Shown here: positions 48,112-59,949 of the stretch, in pieces
How the letters are laid out: every line of letters starts with the position of its first letter
How positions within the stretch are numbered: the first letter of the stretch is position 1
DNA from: Fasciolopsis buskii
Taxonomy: Eukaryota > Platyhelminthes > Trematoda > Plagiorchiida > Fasciolidae
DNA: 64,000 bases
Assembly: GCA_008360955.1 (NCBI GenBank)
Contig: LUCM01009277.1
Coordinates: 264,807-328,806, forward strand
Direction: 5' to 3'
Position numbers and translations under genes: made by a program
The notes under the pieces: model-generated
Databases searched by the model: none
Told to the model about the DNA's origin: nothing
The model's input: only the letters and a program-made list of their open reading frames with translations

Positions 48112-48284
48112 TCGTTAGGAGCGTGAATGAATGGTAGGTCCATTTAAGAATCACAAGGTGATTCATGGAAGGATTTTCGTCGGTCAGACAAGGCTAACCT
48201 TCAGAAAGGGGACACAAGACCCAAAAGTATAGTCACCATGTGATTCTTAAATAGATTTATTATCCATTCGCGCTCCTAGCGATT
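48112..48284. repeat. Foldback MITE-like element, copy 2
   Basis: The first 52 bases (from CGTTAGGAGCGTGAATG to CACAAGGTG) match the reverse complement of the last 52 (from CGCTAGGAGCGCGAATG to CACATGGTG) at about 80 percent by eye. The roughly 70-base middle carries GGATTTTCGTCGGTCAGAC and CTTCAGAAAGGGGACACA, shared with both arms of the larger element at 14.8-15.1 kb. This copy therefore lacks the inner half of one arm. It carries no coding capacity, and a target duplication is not clear. Confidence 0.75.
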
Positions 48285-49757
48285 CAAATGAGATTTTAGT
48301 AATTGACAAACTCTTTAACCAACCGCTTTTACGCACGTATCTGTTGTTAGTCAGCCAAGAAGGAGTCACGTCCTTTGGTAGTTAGAAGTTGTACATACAT
48401 TTGTGGACGTATTCACAAACAGGATTTAGTTTCGGTATACCTTTTGGAGGTGTTCTGGACGGCCGGTGAATTTTTGTTAGCCCAAATTCGCATAAACTAA
48501 ATAGTTAATGACGTCTTACAGTTCCGGCATCAACAGACGAGTAAACCTTCAGTTATGATTCATCCTGAAAGTGTTGCGCTTGTTTTCGTTTAAATGGGAC
48601 AGGTTGAAAACAACACATTTTAGACCAACAAAAAGACAAGGACTACAAGAAGCATTTGTATCACAGAACACTCTCTCATATGATTATCACACGGTTGAAA
48701 AAATTACAATTCTTTAGCAGTCTTCTTTCCGGAACGGTTCCATTAATGTGTTTAATATCATCTACTCTCCCGTCGTGGCCTCCCATAGAATCAGCATTCG
48801 CATGCAGGCGGCATCTATCTTCTGTACTATCTACACCTACATCGTGTCATATTTTGTGTAGAAAAACATATTAGGCATGTCCAGCCGACTGAAACGATAA
48901 ATAACCTTTGGAGTGAATAAAATTTATCCATGAACGTGTATGCACCATACTCCATAACCAGCTGCCTCATCGTCTTCGGAATAAACGAATAAGGAAACTT
49001 TCTAAATTATGACTGAGAAGGTGACGACATTAACATAGCTTGACTTAATTTGCCTACGGAATCAGATTTCCCTTGCCAGCGTCAGGAACACAGGTATTGC
49101 CACTTGATTACATACAAGTTTAATGTTGCCTCAAATACAGAAACATCGGATCTACAATTTCGACTGATTTAAAACATGGCAAATAGATAACCTTTCTGAA
49201 ATATACAAGATGCGTTCTCAGTATGGCCAACCACACACCTGGAACATATTTGTTACCACATGTGTGCTGAGACTGTGAGCGGCTCCAAGGTTCACCATAA
49301 TCAGAAATGTCGGCATAAGTTGCCGCATGCATCTACTTGACATGAAATCTATTTGAAACAAAATATTTTCTTACGGGATCCGATGCCAACTCAACTGTTT
49401 TGTCCGAACCCGCGTTGTCCGAAGGGCAAAATTTGTTCTCATAGTTTTCCGTATCGATAATCGATCAAGAAACGTTCCACGAATTCCAAATTGCTGAAAT
49501 GTTTACGTGTATTCATATAACGGTTGACCAGCTATGTGACCCTTAAATAAGCACCTTCAGGCACCTTTTTACTGCTGCATGGATTGAACGATTAAAGCAG
49601 TATTCAGATGAAGCTCCATGTTCACCTCTAGTTCAGAACTATTTTCATAGATCTGTTGTAGACTATGCGCCTGAAGTTGTGACGCAAAACTACCTTTTAC
49701 ATTCGCACAATCGGTGAATATTGACAAACAAACGCCAATAATTTCATATCAAAATCA
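48285..49757. other. No recognised feature
   Basis: Only short unsupported frames are present. Confidence 0.4.
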
Positions 49758-51170
49758 TTAGAAGACGGACGAATCTTTTCTGACAATGACGTCAATATGA
49801 TTCAAAGCACGATATAGACGGTGAAGTTTTTCAGCTGGATCAGTTGACCTGAAAGAAAAACGAGAATAATCGACCGAGGCACGATAGTGAATGTAGATTT
49901 TCATTTCGTCCGAAACTAAGGCACTTTTGTTTTGGTTGACCACGTTAGTACCAGTCGCGAGTTGTCCGCGTTCCGGGTCAGAAGGACTTTGCTCACTTAT
50001 GGGTGGAAATGCAGAACGATGAACGAGATAGATAAACTCCTTAGAAATGCTAAATTGGGCTAGCTGTCGTAAAATACTACACTCCAAATCTCTCTTATTT
50101 CCAGCTGGTACTGGAGCTGGGTACTGGAATAAGTAACGTTGGGAACATTCCATTTCACCTTGAAACACAATCAACATTTTACTTTTAGCCTTAACCAATT
50201 CCAATGAACGTGCCGTAGAATTAAATTTTTGTTTGACTGACTTCATAAATTTTCGACTGTATGCATGCCATGCAATTTTGTCGAAAAGCAACAATGCTGA
50301 TTATTTTTACTGCTGATTGCTTCTCTTTATTGCCGCAAATAAATGTGATCTTTTTGCTTCAGTCTAATGAACAAATCATGAGTGTGTGAGAAAAGAAGTA
50401 CAATAAACCTAAAATTTCCACGTACTGAATAATATTTTTTTGTGAAACACCGTGTAGTTTTACAAATGGAGTGTTATTTTAAAACGGACAAGACTGGGAA
50501 ATGTTTTGCTTCCGGACGGGATATGGGTTTTATTGTGCAGTAAGGCAGAGTGATTTGTTGATATTTATTTTTGAATGAACATAACTACTGTAAAATAATC
50601 CACCCGAAACTGAATGTGCGGTGTGGGGTTTTATATACTAACCCTAACTAAACGAGTTTAAATTTCCCAATCCACGTTTTTCCAAGGCGACATCAGTTTT
50701 TGCTAAGTCCACGTTGCAGCCTACACACAACATTTACACCAATACCTGAAAAATACTGTTGTCAAGCGGCCAGCTCATCAAGCTTCACACAGGGTCCATA
50801 ACTCCACTGAACTTTAGTGCTTGGATAGGTTACCCTCTTCGGACGAGCAAAGTCCCGTTTCAGTCTGGTTGTTATCGCTAGGATCGCTTGCGACTGTTAC
50901 TCGACAAATACACTTAATCACTCCCCATGGTATTTGCCCTAGTACTATGGAGTGCCGTAGGTCTTTGTTTGCTTACATGCATTTGATTGTGTGGAGTAAA
51001 TACCCATGTAACTCTGCTACGGATATATTATTACGGATACTCAGGTAATAAAACAGATTACCTTGGTGTACCAAGACGATGTGGTTATATTTCTTTTCTG
51101 AAAAAGAACGAAGCACTTCCAAAACACCATGAAATCCCCTAAACCAGGCTGGTGACACGGGTGGTGTCAT
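49758..51170 (-). CDS. Candidate two-exon gene (3' part), about 215 aa, unknown
   Basis: The 3' block (49758-50296) is the longest open frame outside the retroelements, 179 codons to a TAA. An in-frame stop lies just upstream and the first ATG is at 50246. The peptide is soluble, with SLELVKAKSKMLIVFQGEM, RYLFQYPAPVPAGNKRDLE and KLHRLYRALNHIDVIVRK, and reads like a conserved protein, but I cannot name it. A second open block lies upstream (51062-51170). It ends at a donor (CCAAG|GTAATC) in phase 1. Splicing it to AATAATCAG|CA at 50296 restores the same frame, giving ...IVLVHQ-A-LLLFDKIAWH... The acceptor lacks a strong pyrimidine tract. A single-exon gene starting at 50246 is the alternative. 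Confidence 0.38.
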
Positions 51171-54100
51171 ATCGTGATTAAATTTGCCACAGTTTTACTT
51201 ATTAGCAAAAGGTGAACAAATGCAAGCGGTCGTGGAGCCACAGAAAATCCAGCTGAGCAATTCAGTCTGCTCACATGTTGAACTTCGTTCCGCAAAAATT
51301 CTTCAGGTAACCTAGTCAAATTAAATTAGCAAGCCATTCACAGTAACGATCAATTGGTTGCCAAAGCTACCTTTATCTTCGACTGTTGAAAGGAAACATT
51401 TGATTTTCATACAAATAGACATAATCTACACATATATAAAACAACAGTGTTCTCGTTTTATCTAGTAAAATCCACTGTTTCAGAATACCTCAGAAACACT
51501 TGAAAATCCGATTCTGGTTTGTTCAACTATTGAGGCCTATGAAATTGCTGTAAAGATATTCACCCAACGTGTTAGTAGTTAGGTTCTTTCCCTCATTCCT
51601 CTCCATTGGAAACAGAATTTGGAATCAAAAAAGAGTGACTAACAGGATTTCAATACTTTTAACCAAAACGAACTACCTGGTTAGCTCACAAGGATTTGTC
51701 TTTCTTTTCACAAGCATTCCGTTTTTTCCTCAGTGGTTTTATTCCAAACTTACCCCCTTCTAGCTAAATGACATTACTCTTTTTCTACGTGAAAGGTCTA
51801 GATGTCACTCTGTTTTCTCGCGTTCTCTTTATTCTAGTCACCTGATTGATGATGACAAAAATTGGAGAAACTAAATGTTGACACTGATCGAATTATGTGA
51901 GTTTACTTTGAACAAGTGCACCAACTTTCTGATAACTCATCAGTTTCATTGCCTGCACAGTTAATAAATGAGATCAATTCTACTAGTAGATTGTGCAATC
52001 ATTGATACAACTTGCTGTGGAGCCATGGGAAATTTTTGATAAGAATCCGGCTTACTTTCCTTCGTAGTATGTTCAAAAGTAAGACTAGAGAATAGTTTGA
52101 GGGTTGTTTGAGGAAATGTTTGATTTCTAATCAAAATTTTGCTTAAAGAATTGAGGCCAAACAGATGCTAAATACTGCTAAGGAGATTGCCGATGCTGCA
52201 CGGCGTTGACGTACTTTTAAGACCACGTCTGCGCACAAACATTTGGTGCATCAAAAATTGTCTTAAGCAAAACTCCTTAGCTAGTTTTCCCCCGTGTTTA
52301 GTCTACTCATCCATGGATGATTCATGAGTACCTACTGAGCTTAGACGAAATACTCTCGTTTGCTAGTGATCCGCCTTTCATAAAAGTTTACATTTGTTAG
52401 ACAATCGGTTATTAACGGAACTTTATTTTCTTTAATAGACAACTAATTATCCATTCATAAAGAACCCAACCTTTTTGGTTCCTCCCACATATGGAGCAAG
52501 GAAAACACGACCGATTCAAAACATTCTAGTAAAAACACCCATACCAATGGACAATTAGAAAGGTCATTCGCTTAATTAACCAATTAACATTGAATAACAG
52601 TTGAACGAAAACTGCCTCATACAGCATCATGCGTCAAACAGTGTACAATAATTACGATCAGAAACAAAACATTTTTATTGCCCCCACCATTTAAGCATGA
52701 CTATTTACGCAGACAAATCCAACAAAAATTTTATATGGTCACCGGACATATTCACACGGTGGCACAGTTGCGTTTGCAGCACAGGCATACCGTGACACCA
52801 TGAATAAATCTTATACGATTTCAAAGCGGTACTGTTCACTGCTGATCGTGGAGTTCTGTGTGCCGGGCAAATTCCTGTCGCTTTTCCGATCGTTCCATGC
52901 AAACAACGAAATCTGCATACCTGCTTACGGCGTTCTTTCGCCCGCGTCAACCATGCGAAGTGACGACTAGCAGGTCCGCTTCCTCTTGCTCTTTCTTTTC
53001 AACTTTGTAACCTAAATGGCTATGGAAGCAGTCCTTTCCTTGTATTGAGTTAATGACACTGGCACTTTCTCTGATACTAAATTGTGTATATGAAACTTCC
53101 GGCATTTTGTTTTTGACTAGGGAATTAGATAAGTTGAATTTATTTCTTGATTGTCTGGACCACCGTGTAGGTGGATTTGAAACGCATTTTATATAGTAAG
53201 AGTGTAAAATGCCGTTGCAATGCTGGATTGGACCTAAGCCGAACCTCGTTCTTGTAGGGAAGAGTTAGGCGAAGTAGACAGGTTACCTTATTTGGTTAAT
53301 TACCTGTCACCTCAAGGTTGTCTATCAGATGGACTGTTGTGGTGCAGGTGGAAGACTCGATTGACATTTGTCATTCTGGAATGTCTGTGGCGTCGACGCA
53401 GCATTTGGCTGTTAAACAAAAGTCAAGTGTACATGGCAAACATGAAATCGACTTGGAGACTTAGCAGTTGAAGACAGAAAGTATGTGGCAACTGTCAGCA
53501 TTTGAACATTGGTATTTTTGGAACCCAATGAGGAAATGTAATTGGTAATTTTGAGGTTAGGTGCAGGGAATGTGTTAGCCCATGGAGGTCGGTCCCCCAA
53601 AATGCACTGAATTTGAACCAGGCTTAGGCCTGGTTTACGTATGCCAGCAGATCGACTCCTTCGGTATGCGTCATTCTGAAAGGCAGTCAGATGGGTCATG
53701 ATGAGCAATCCGTGATTTGGCCAAAAGATGTGAAAAATCTATTAAGTGAACAGGCCCGAGTAAGTCTGTCACGTGTTATATGAAGTCCTCATGTGATGTG
53801 GCTCAGTGCCGTAGTCAATGGCTTTTACTCGTTCAAAACGTTCCCACTTCGGTGTTCTTATTCCAGGTTAATGACTAACGATTTTTTCATTATTATTTGG
53901 TGCTTCGAGGCACCAGTCCAAACCACAACAGGTAGATGCAAAGTAACCAGTTGTAAAAAATGAATTATTCCGGGGAACATCTAAACAATCGTTCTGGTGC
54001 AGCTTCTCACACATTTCCAGTTTACTTGCAGTAGTTATGGTTTTTCACTGATCACATTGAGAACTGTTGTTTGTTTCAAAGCATGTTAGGTTACTTGTGC

Positions 54101-54801
54101 CAACGGTAGTCACAAGTGGTGATTTGACGTAACGTAGGAACACCCAGAACCAATCGATTACTCAGGTTCTTCGATTTCCCGACACCAAGCCAGTTTAGAA
54201 GTAAAATTGCCTAAAATAGTATTATTTATGCTTATGAAAGTGTGAGGTTGGTTGGATGGTTGGAAGAATTGGTATTCTCACAAAGATACTGGTGGACTAA
54301 TTCGAAATCTACCGAAAATGTTTACAACATCATCAGTTAAAAGCTGAAAACAGGTTATTTTAGACTGGTTGTTGTAATAGCACACACGAAACTTGCGACG
54401 TTCGAAAAACAGTCATTTTACCTATTGTGCCTTGATTTTATTTCAGCGAATGGATTTGAAAATTACTGCTGATCGTATCTCAGGTTGTTGGTTTTCATGA
54501 GGTTCTGATCGCTGAACTTGGCGTTTAGGTCACAAACCTTTCATCACCAGTCGCGGTGACACAGTCAGTGCACCGCGAATGTTTGAAAGTGTTTGAAAAT
54601 AAATTCGAATTTTTCCTCTGATTATGTCGATGTGGTCGCTGACCAGCATAAAAATTCCCATACTGCGACCGAAAATGAGATTTCGCTCATCACAAATAGA
54701 TGGCGCAGTTCAGAAGAACGTCCCACAGGGTGTCTATTTCCTAACTGACTAACTTAGCCCAACTAAACTTTCGGTTAGTTTTTCCACTTTACTACATTCA
54801 G
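51171..54801. other. No recognised feature
   Basis: Minus-strand frames at 52705-52950 (with a CAG|GTATGC donor) and 53412-53708 are open but unsupported. The block 53170-53700 is a little GC-richer than its flanks. Confidence 0.35.
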
Positions 54802-54949
54802 GAGTGGAAAAGTGGCAACTATGCAATTCGTCCTCAGAGATAAGGTCACGTGCAGTCAGTATTTCTCCTCCTTTATTGACTGGTTTCGGATTTTATTACA
54901 AATTGACGGACATACAAATTATGTCGTTTCTTATTACTCCTTGCGAAAG
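54802..54949 (+). CDS. Candidate internal exon, 49 codons
   Basis: A strong acceptor (CCACTTTACTACATTCAG, ending at 54801) and a good donor (GAAAG|GTAGGA, intron from 54950) enclose 148 bases. These are open in one frame (phase 2 in, phase 0 out). The peptide is aromatic-rich (SQYFSSFIDWFRILLQ, YVVSYYSLRK). Together with the membrane-tail exon at 56781 it may belong to one plus-strand gene. That would need at least one more exon between them to change phase from 0 to 2. No family is recognised. Confidence 0.32.
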
Positions 54950-55939
54950 GTAGGACAGCCGACCTCTAATTTATTGCATAGTTCACTAGCCCGTTAATCT
55001 TACAGAGAAAGAATAGGTGACTGCCGTGATTTTTCGCATCCACGATATGTACAATTTCCACTAGCTTGAATTTTCCGCTGAGCTTCGCATTCAGTGCGTA
55101 CTGCACTAAGAGATTCGCAAACAATTCACTGTAAGAAGTGACTCCTAATAACAGTGCATAGTCGAAAATTTATAATCTGTGTTGGTAAGGTTACACCCAT
55201 TCCGGGATACCGAATTGCTGATTTTCAACAACACAGACGTCTGAATTTACTTGGATCGTCCGACACTAGGACGACATTAGATTAGCAGTCTAACACCATT
55301 CTATTTCAAATGTACCAAACAAAAAGAATACACACATCATTCAAAACGCTGAATATCCATAAACAGTTTGACTGTGTTGCATGGCGGATTGCTAAAATTG
55401 AGCGCACAAACAGTCACATGATAACCAACTTTCAGACGCACCGGAAAACGGGCACTGCCAAGACAATGTTCGTTGATCACTGAATGACCGGAGAATACCT
55501 ACATCCTGATAGTGTACCTATGTAGGTACAGTCAAAAAAGGAACATCTTCTCTGTTTATCCGATCCTGTTTAGAGTCACTGTGAATCGGAAAATTGATGG
55601 GTCTTGAAATTTATCATGCAGAAACACATGACTGTTCATGATATGCTATCCTCAGAGTGAATAGTTGACCCTCGTTTTAACTACCTTGTGTAATCTTCCG
55701 CAAAATAATGTTGGTTCAGCTCACCGCCCTAGTGAAAAAAGTGACCAAATATCATATTATTTGCTTTGAGAAACTATTCACTTTTTCCAGTGTAAACTCA
55801 CGCACGAAGTTAAAATGAATTTTGTAACTGGCCAGCTCCGGTTAAGTTTGCAGCAAACCTTGGTTGGTTTCCCACTGGTTTGAAAGAAAAGGATTCTGTT
55901 TGATTCTTTGTCTTTTGCCGCCTACAAGTAAATAATTCT
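54950..55939. other. Possible intron, nothing recognised
   Basis: If the exons at 54802 and 56781 belong to one gene, this is intron. No further exon was found by eye. Confidence 0.35.
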
Positions 55940-56115
55940 TTCATATTTTGCCTCCTTTATTAATGAAATAACAATGTACATCAATCCTCCGGAAGGGGCC
56001 GCGGCCAACAGAGGGCTGCCAGGTGGGAAAGTTGGCAGACAGTGGGAGGTTTCGAACCCGTAAACTTCACGTCCAAACTTCACGACCTTATCCGTTTGGC
56101 CGGCGCCGACCACAA
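55940..56115 (-). mobile_element. tRNA-derived SINE, minus strand (family 1)
   Basis: Read on the minus strand, the head has GCCGGCCAAACGGATAAGG, a good A-box region. TTTGGACGTGAAG follows, then a near-perfect B box GGTTCGAAACC (56048-56058 on the plus strand). The family core GGCAGCCCTCTGTTGGCC and an AATAAAGG/AAAATATGAAAG tail come next. It aligns along its length with the copy at 35.8 kb. The target duplication is not clear, so it is older. Confidence 0.88.
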
Positions 56116-56780
56116 GGAGAAATTGTCAGGAGTAATGAATTTTCTGAACTACTTCCTCTGAAGCTATGTTTCTTCGAATAGAATATCGTTAACAAGGGAA
56201 ACTTGAGGTTTTCTCCCATTTTTGTGGTGAGAAGGGAGCTTATTCCGCTCGATAATTACAAAAACAGTGGTCATTGGCAACGGTAAAAACAGGTAGTGCG
56301 GACAATGGTTCATTATTTTTAAAAATCGTTTGAATGTTGATTAGGCATTGGAGATTACAGGTTTGCCAACTTTGACTGGCAGTTGACCAATCATTTCACA
56401 GTAGCGTTATTTCGGAATTTAAGCCCAATTTAGGTCCAAATAGATGAGCAACTATCTATCATTACAAAGATTTGGTAGCTCAAACAAACAGTAATATTCT
56501 TTACCGCATATTCCTGCCGCAAGTTCCATTTAGAGCACGCTATCTATGCACGGTTGATTAGATCAAATAAGAATCAATCGACCCTAAAACGCTTTGATAA
56601 TTTTTCGATAGGGTTGCCATTAGTACCACGTGAATTACCACAATAAAACCACATTAAATCTTTGACTACCGGCGCTGTCCAGGTTGATAATTGACGGTGC
56701 GTGTTTCTAGCATTGCACAGTCAGCTCTTTGAAGTTCATTCTTGCATTCATCCTTTTTGTTTGTTGGCCATTTATTTCAG

Positions 56781-56949
56781 AAAGAATCACTCCGTCTTTT
56801 ACTTTTTATTTTATATCCTTATTACCATAATAGTTTGCGCAATCTTCATGAAGGGAACAGAAGCCAGCCAAAAGCTGTCAACTGGGGGATTGATCGATGA
56901 TACAAAGGTTCGCAGCGGACAATTCCGCGTCCGAATGCCAAAATGTTGA
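56781..56949 (+). CDS. Candidate terminal exon: single membrane segment plus cytoplasmic tail
   Basis: A near-ideal acceptor (TGTTGGCCATTTATTTCAG, ending at 56780) opens a phase-2 frame of 55 codons to TGA. Residues 4-23 are strongly hydrophobic (FYFLFYILITIIVCAIF), and a polar tail of about 30 residues rich in Lys, Ser and Asp follows. This is what the last exon of a type I single-pass membrane protein would look like. A secreted or receptor-like N-terminal part would lie upstream on the plus strand. No family can be named from the tail. Confidence 0.35.
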
Positions 56950-57304
56950 GCCCTAGGCCAGTCTTAACCGTAGCGAGTAAAACAATTATCCAAATGAGCG
57001 TTTTGCAACTTGCGTGACTCTATTTATACTAGCATTTCTGCATAGTTTAAAATACTAGTTTCTTCGTGATTGGATCTGTTTCAAAAAGTTGTCATTTCCG
57101 AGGCAGTGGAACCCTCATCATCTTCATCGTCCCAATCGCGGAAGGCATGGACTCAGTGAGGCGCATCCTGTCACTAATTCTTGGTAAACACATCGAGTAT
57201 TTGCTTGAATATCTAATCACGCGAACGTCACAACGCTTCGATGGACAAAGCATTCGAATATAAACATCAAGAAATAGGTTTCTACAAACCACCGCAGCAC
57301 ACAC

Positions 57305-57325
57305 GTATATATATATATATATACA
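57305..57325. repeat. (TA)n microsatellite
   Basis: About 20 bases of alternating T and A within CACGTATATA...CATACGCATATA. Confidence 0.9.
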
Positions 57326-59949
57326 TACGCATATATTCCGCAGTCATTTGGTGTTATTTTATTCCCAACGATATAGGTTGAGAGGAATAAGACAGAGTAG
57401 GATACAGTTAGGATTAATGCAAAGCATCCGAAAACGAAAATAAGAACAGAGAGATAGTCCATTTACGTACACAATTTGGTGCGGTTTTAGATAGCGTCGG
57501 TGTATTCATTTCCTTTATTATTCCTTCTTTGGTTGGGAAAAGGTGGCTAGCCCAATCACAGTGTTTTTGTTCAGCGATAGGGTGTAGGAAATTGCTGACT
57601 TGACAATAGAAGATACCATGTGTGGTTGACATTTTTCTTGAGCACAACGAGGCTTTCAGACGTGCAGCACTCTCTCGAGCATTTTAGAATAAATACTGTT
57701 ATGAAATCTGTGATCAAGTCCATTTGCCCTGAAAGTGACGTGCTCTGTTCGCAGTGGTCACAGTGGAAATTCACCGTAATGGTATGCTTTTGTCCAAGAT
57801 GGCCTGTCAGAATGCAAGGACTGAGCTCCATGTGGACGCAGCACCAAAACAGGAAATGTTAGTCGTCCCTCCAAATCCAGCACAGTCAACTACGTAACCG
57901 CTACGAAAAGTTCTAGAAGAAGGTACAGTAAACAGGTTTTGCCAAAACTGAACCACTAATAGCCAGGGAATCGAGTTCGCCAACTCGGCATCATAGACTG
58001 ATTTCATTTTGGCTTGCTCTAATAGAGTTCACTAGGGGCACCCATTATCAGATAGACGTCTTCATATGCTCATTAATGAATCCGATAAAACGTACGATAA
58101 AATTTATTTGTTGAAACTGTTTACAAAATCAGTTGATCATTTTTCACGATATGATATATTCTTTAACGAGAGTGAAGCATATTCCAGGTCAGAAAAATTC
58201 TGAACTGAACAACCGTTACGCACAATAACGCGGAATAACTGTTGGCTACATTCAGCAAACGCTTCGGATATCCCACAGAACTTCAAGGAGTGGTGTGACA
58301 CTGCCAAGTAAAATAAACCATATTAGTTAATCTTGCTAGGATGCTTATTTTTAAAAAAGTTTAGCACTCTATGGAACATCAACAATGAACCAATAACGGT
58401 AAATTTAGGGGAATCCTGAAGTTCATCTATTAAAGTTTCCAAACGAGCTTTTCATTTCAGATGCATTGGAATGTCGGACCTACTAGGACAACTATGTGAC
58501 CCGATTATTGGAGGAAGTTAGCGCAAACGAGAGTGGAATGGGAAGAAAAGTTAAATGTGACTAAAAATTGGTAAAACCTATCCTGGGAATGAACGAAGTG
58601 TTCCGAAATCGTTTGAAATTCAAGACTAGTCTCGTTAACTTAAAAGAATAACTTGTATTTACGAAAACAAACATAGGGAGACACTAGTTTATCAACTGTA
58701 ATATGCAATAACTGAGGGTATTAGGACTATACACATTACACAAAATACTTCAACAATCTGAGGAAATATATTCGCGACTCACAAAGCGCTGGGGTACAAT
58801 TGTAGTTGTTTCAACATGCCAAACTAATTATGGAGCCAGAGTGAAACAGAACAGCATTTGAACCAACTTTTGATTCATCATATTTTAGTCCAACTGATGC
58901 ATCTCTCTCAGTCAAAACTGCACCGAGTGATTGCAACCTGAGGTTTTCAATCGAATCATAAATAGAAAATTTAGCATAGTTTCGCTAACTGTTAACTGAC
59001 TGCCAGTTAACATGTTTCAACTTGGATATCACGCGTACAAACCGCTCCAGGGTCTGCCATTCTTTCTCTCGATGGCCTTAACACAGCCGCTATCCTTTCG
59101 AAAATATTCAAGTTGTAATTTATCAAACACAAGGAGCAAATTTATTTCTATTATTACTATTATTTGAATGCTTTGAAAAAGTGGTACCTCCTGGTGCTCT
59201 TGACACTTATTCTACCACACACCACCAAGAAAAAGACAAATTGGTTTACGAGAACGGCTTTTGGATTCAGCCTCATGAACGTCATTTTCTGTCATCCCAT
59301 CGCGTCGCATTGGCAAGATTATTGCCTTCCGATTGGCCAGAAATTTCCTCGCGTTGTAGGTTTCTAAGAGCCTGAATAAAGCACTAGGTCTTTAGTGGCA
59401 AAACAGTGGATTACTCATCGACTTTAGAGATGATCAGGTGTCCCAGTGAAATACAAAAAGGTGTATAAAATCCCACAAAATCAAAACCACTCTCTCGGTC
59501 CAACAGTGTGCAATCAGGAATCTACGGCTACTGGAATCTCATGCTCATTCTGAGGCTAAACAGCATTATATCCAACCGCTGAAGCTGTTCAACTATACTA
59601 TAAACTGGGTACTCAAACAGGTGTCCTCTGATCAGTCCGCTGTTCAGACAGAATCAACAGTGCCTCTGTGTGAACTGAGTTTCAAGTAGAGAAGCTCCTC
59701 TCCTGTCCAGTCAAAATTACTGGTTTTCTGGCAGATATTTAACATTTTATCATCTCCCCACGGTATGCCTCATTTACGTTGCACTGCTTTTTGTCATTCT
59801 GGTTGCATCTTTTCTGATTCCTGTACAACAGCTTCCAGCTTTAAGCATTTGTTCTCACCCTGGTTTTATCTGTTAACGTTGTGTAAACTCATCCTAACCA
59901 AAAATAAATGACTGGAAACCAATTAAACTCACATTAGTTTTAAACGACC
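57326..59949. other. No recognised gene
   Basis: A minus-strand frame at 57571-57803 follows a good acceptor (TTGCATTCTGACAG). A plus-strand 65-codon frame at 59181-59375 looks protein-like. Neither has homology or a clear partner exon. Confidence 0.35.

Noticed and set aside
57720..57770. CSQWSQW on the plus strand, reminiscent of thrombospondin type 1 repeats
   Set aside because: No further Cys or repeat context. The minus strand is open over the same bases and better bounded by an acceptor.
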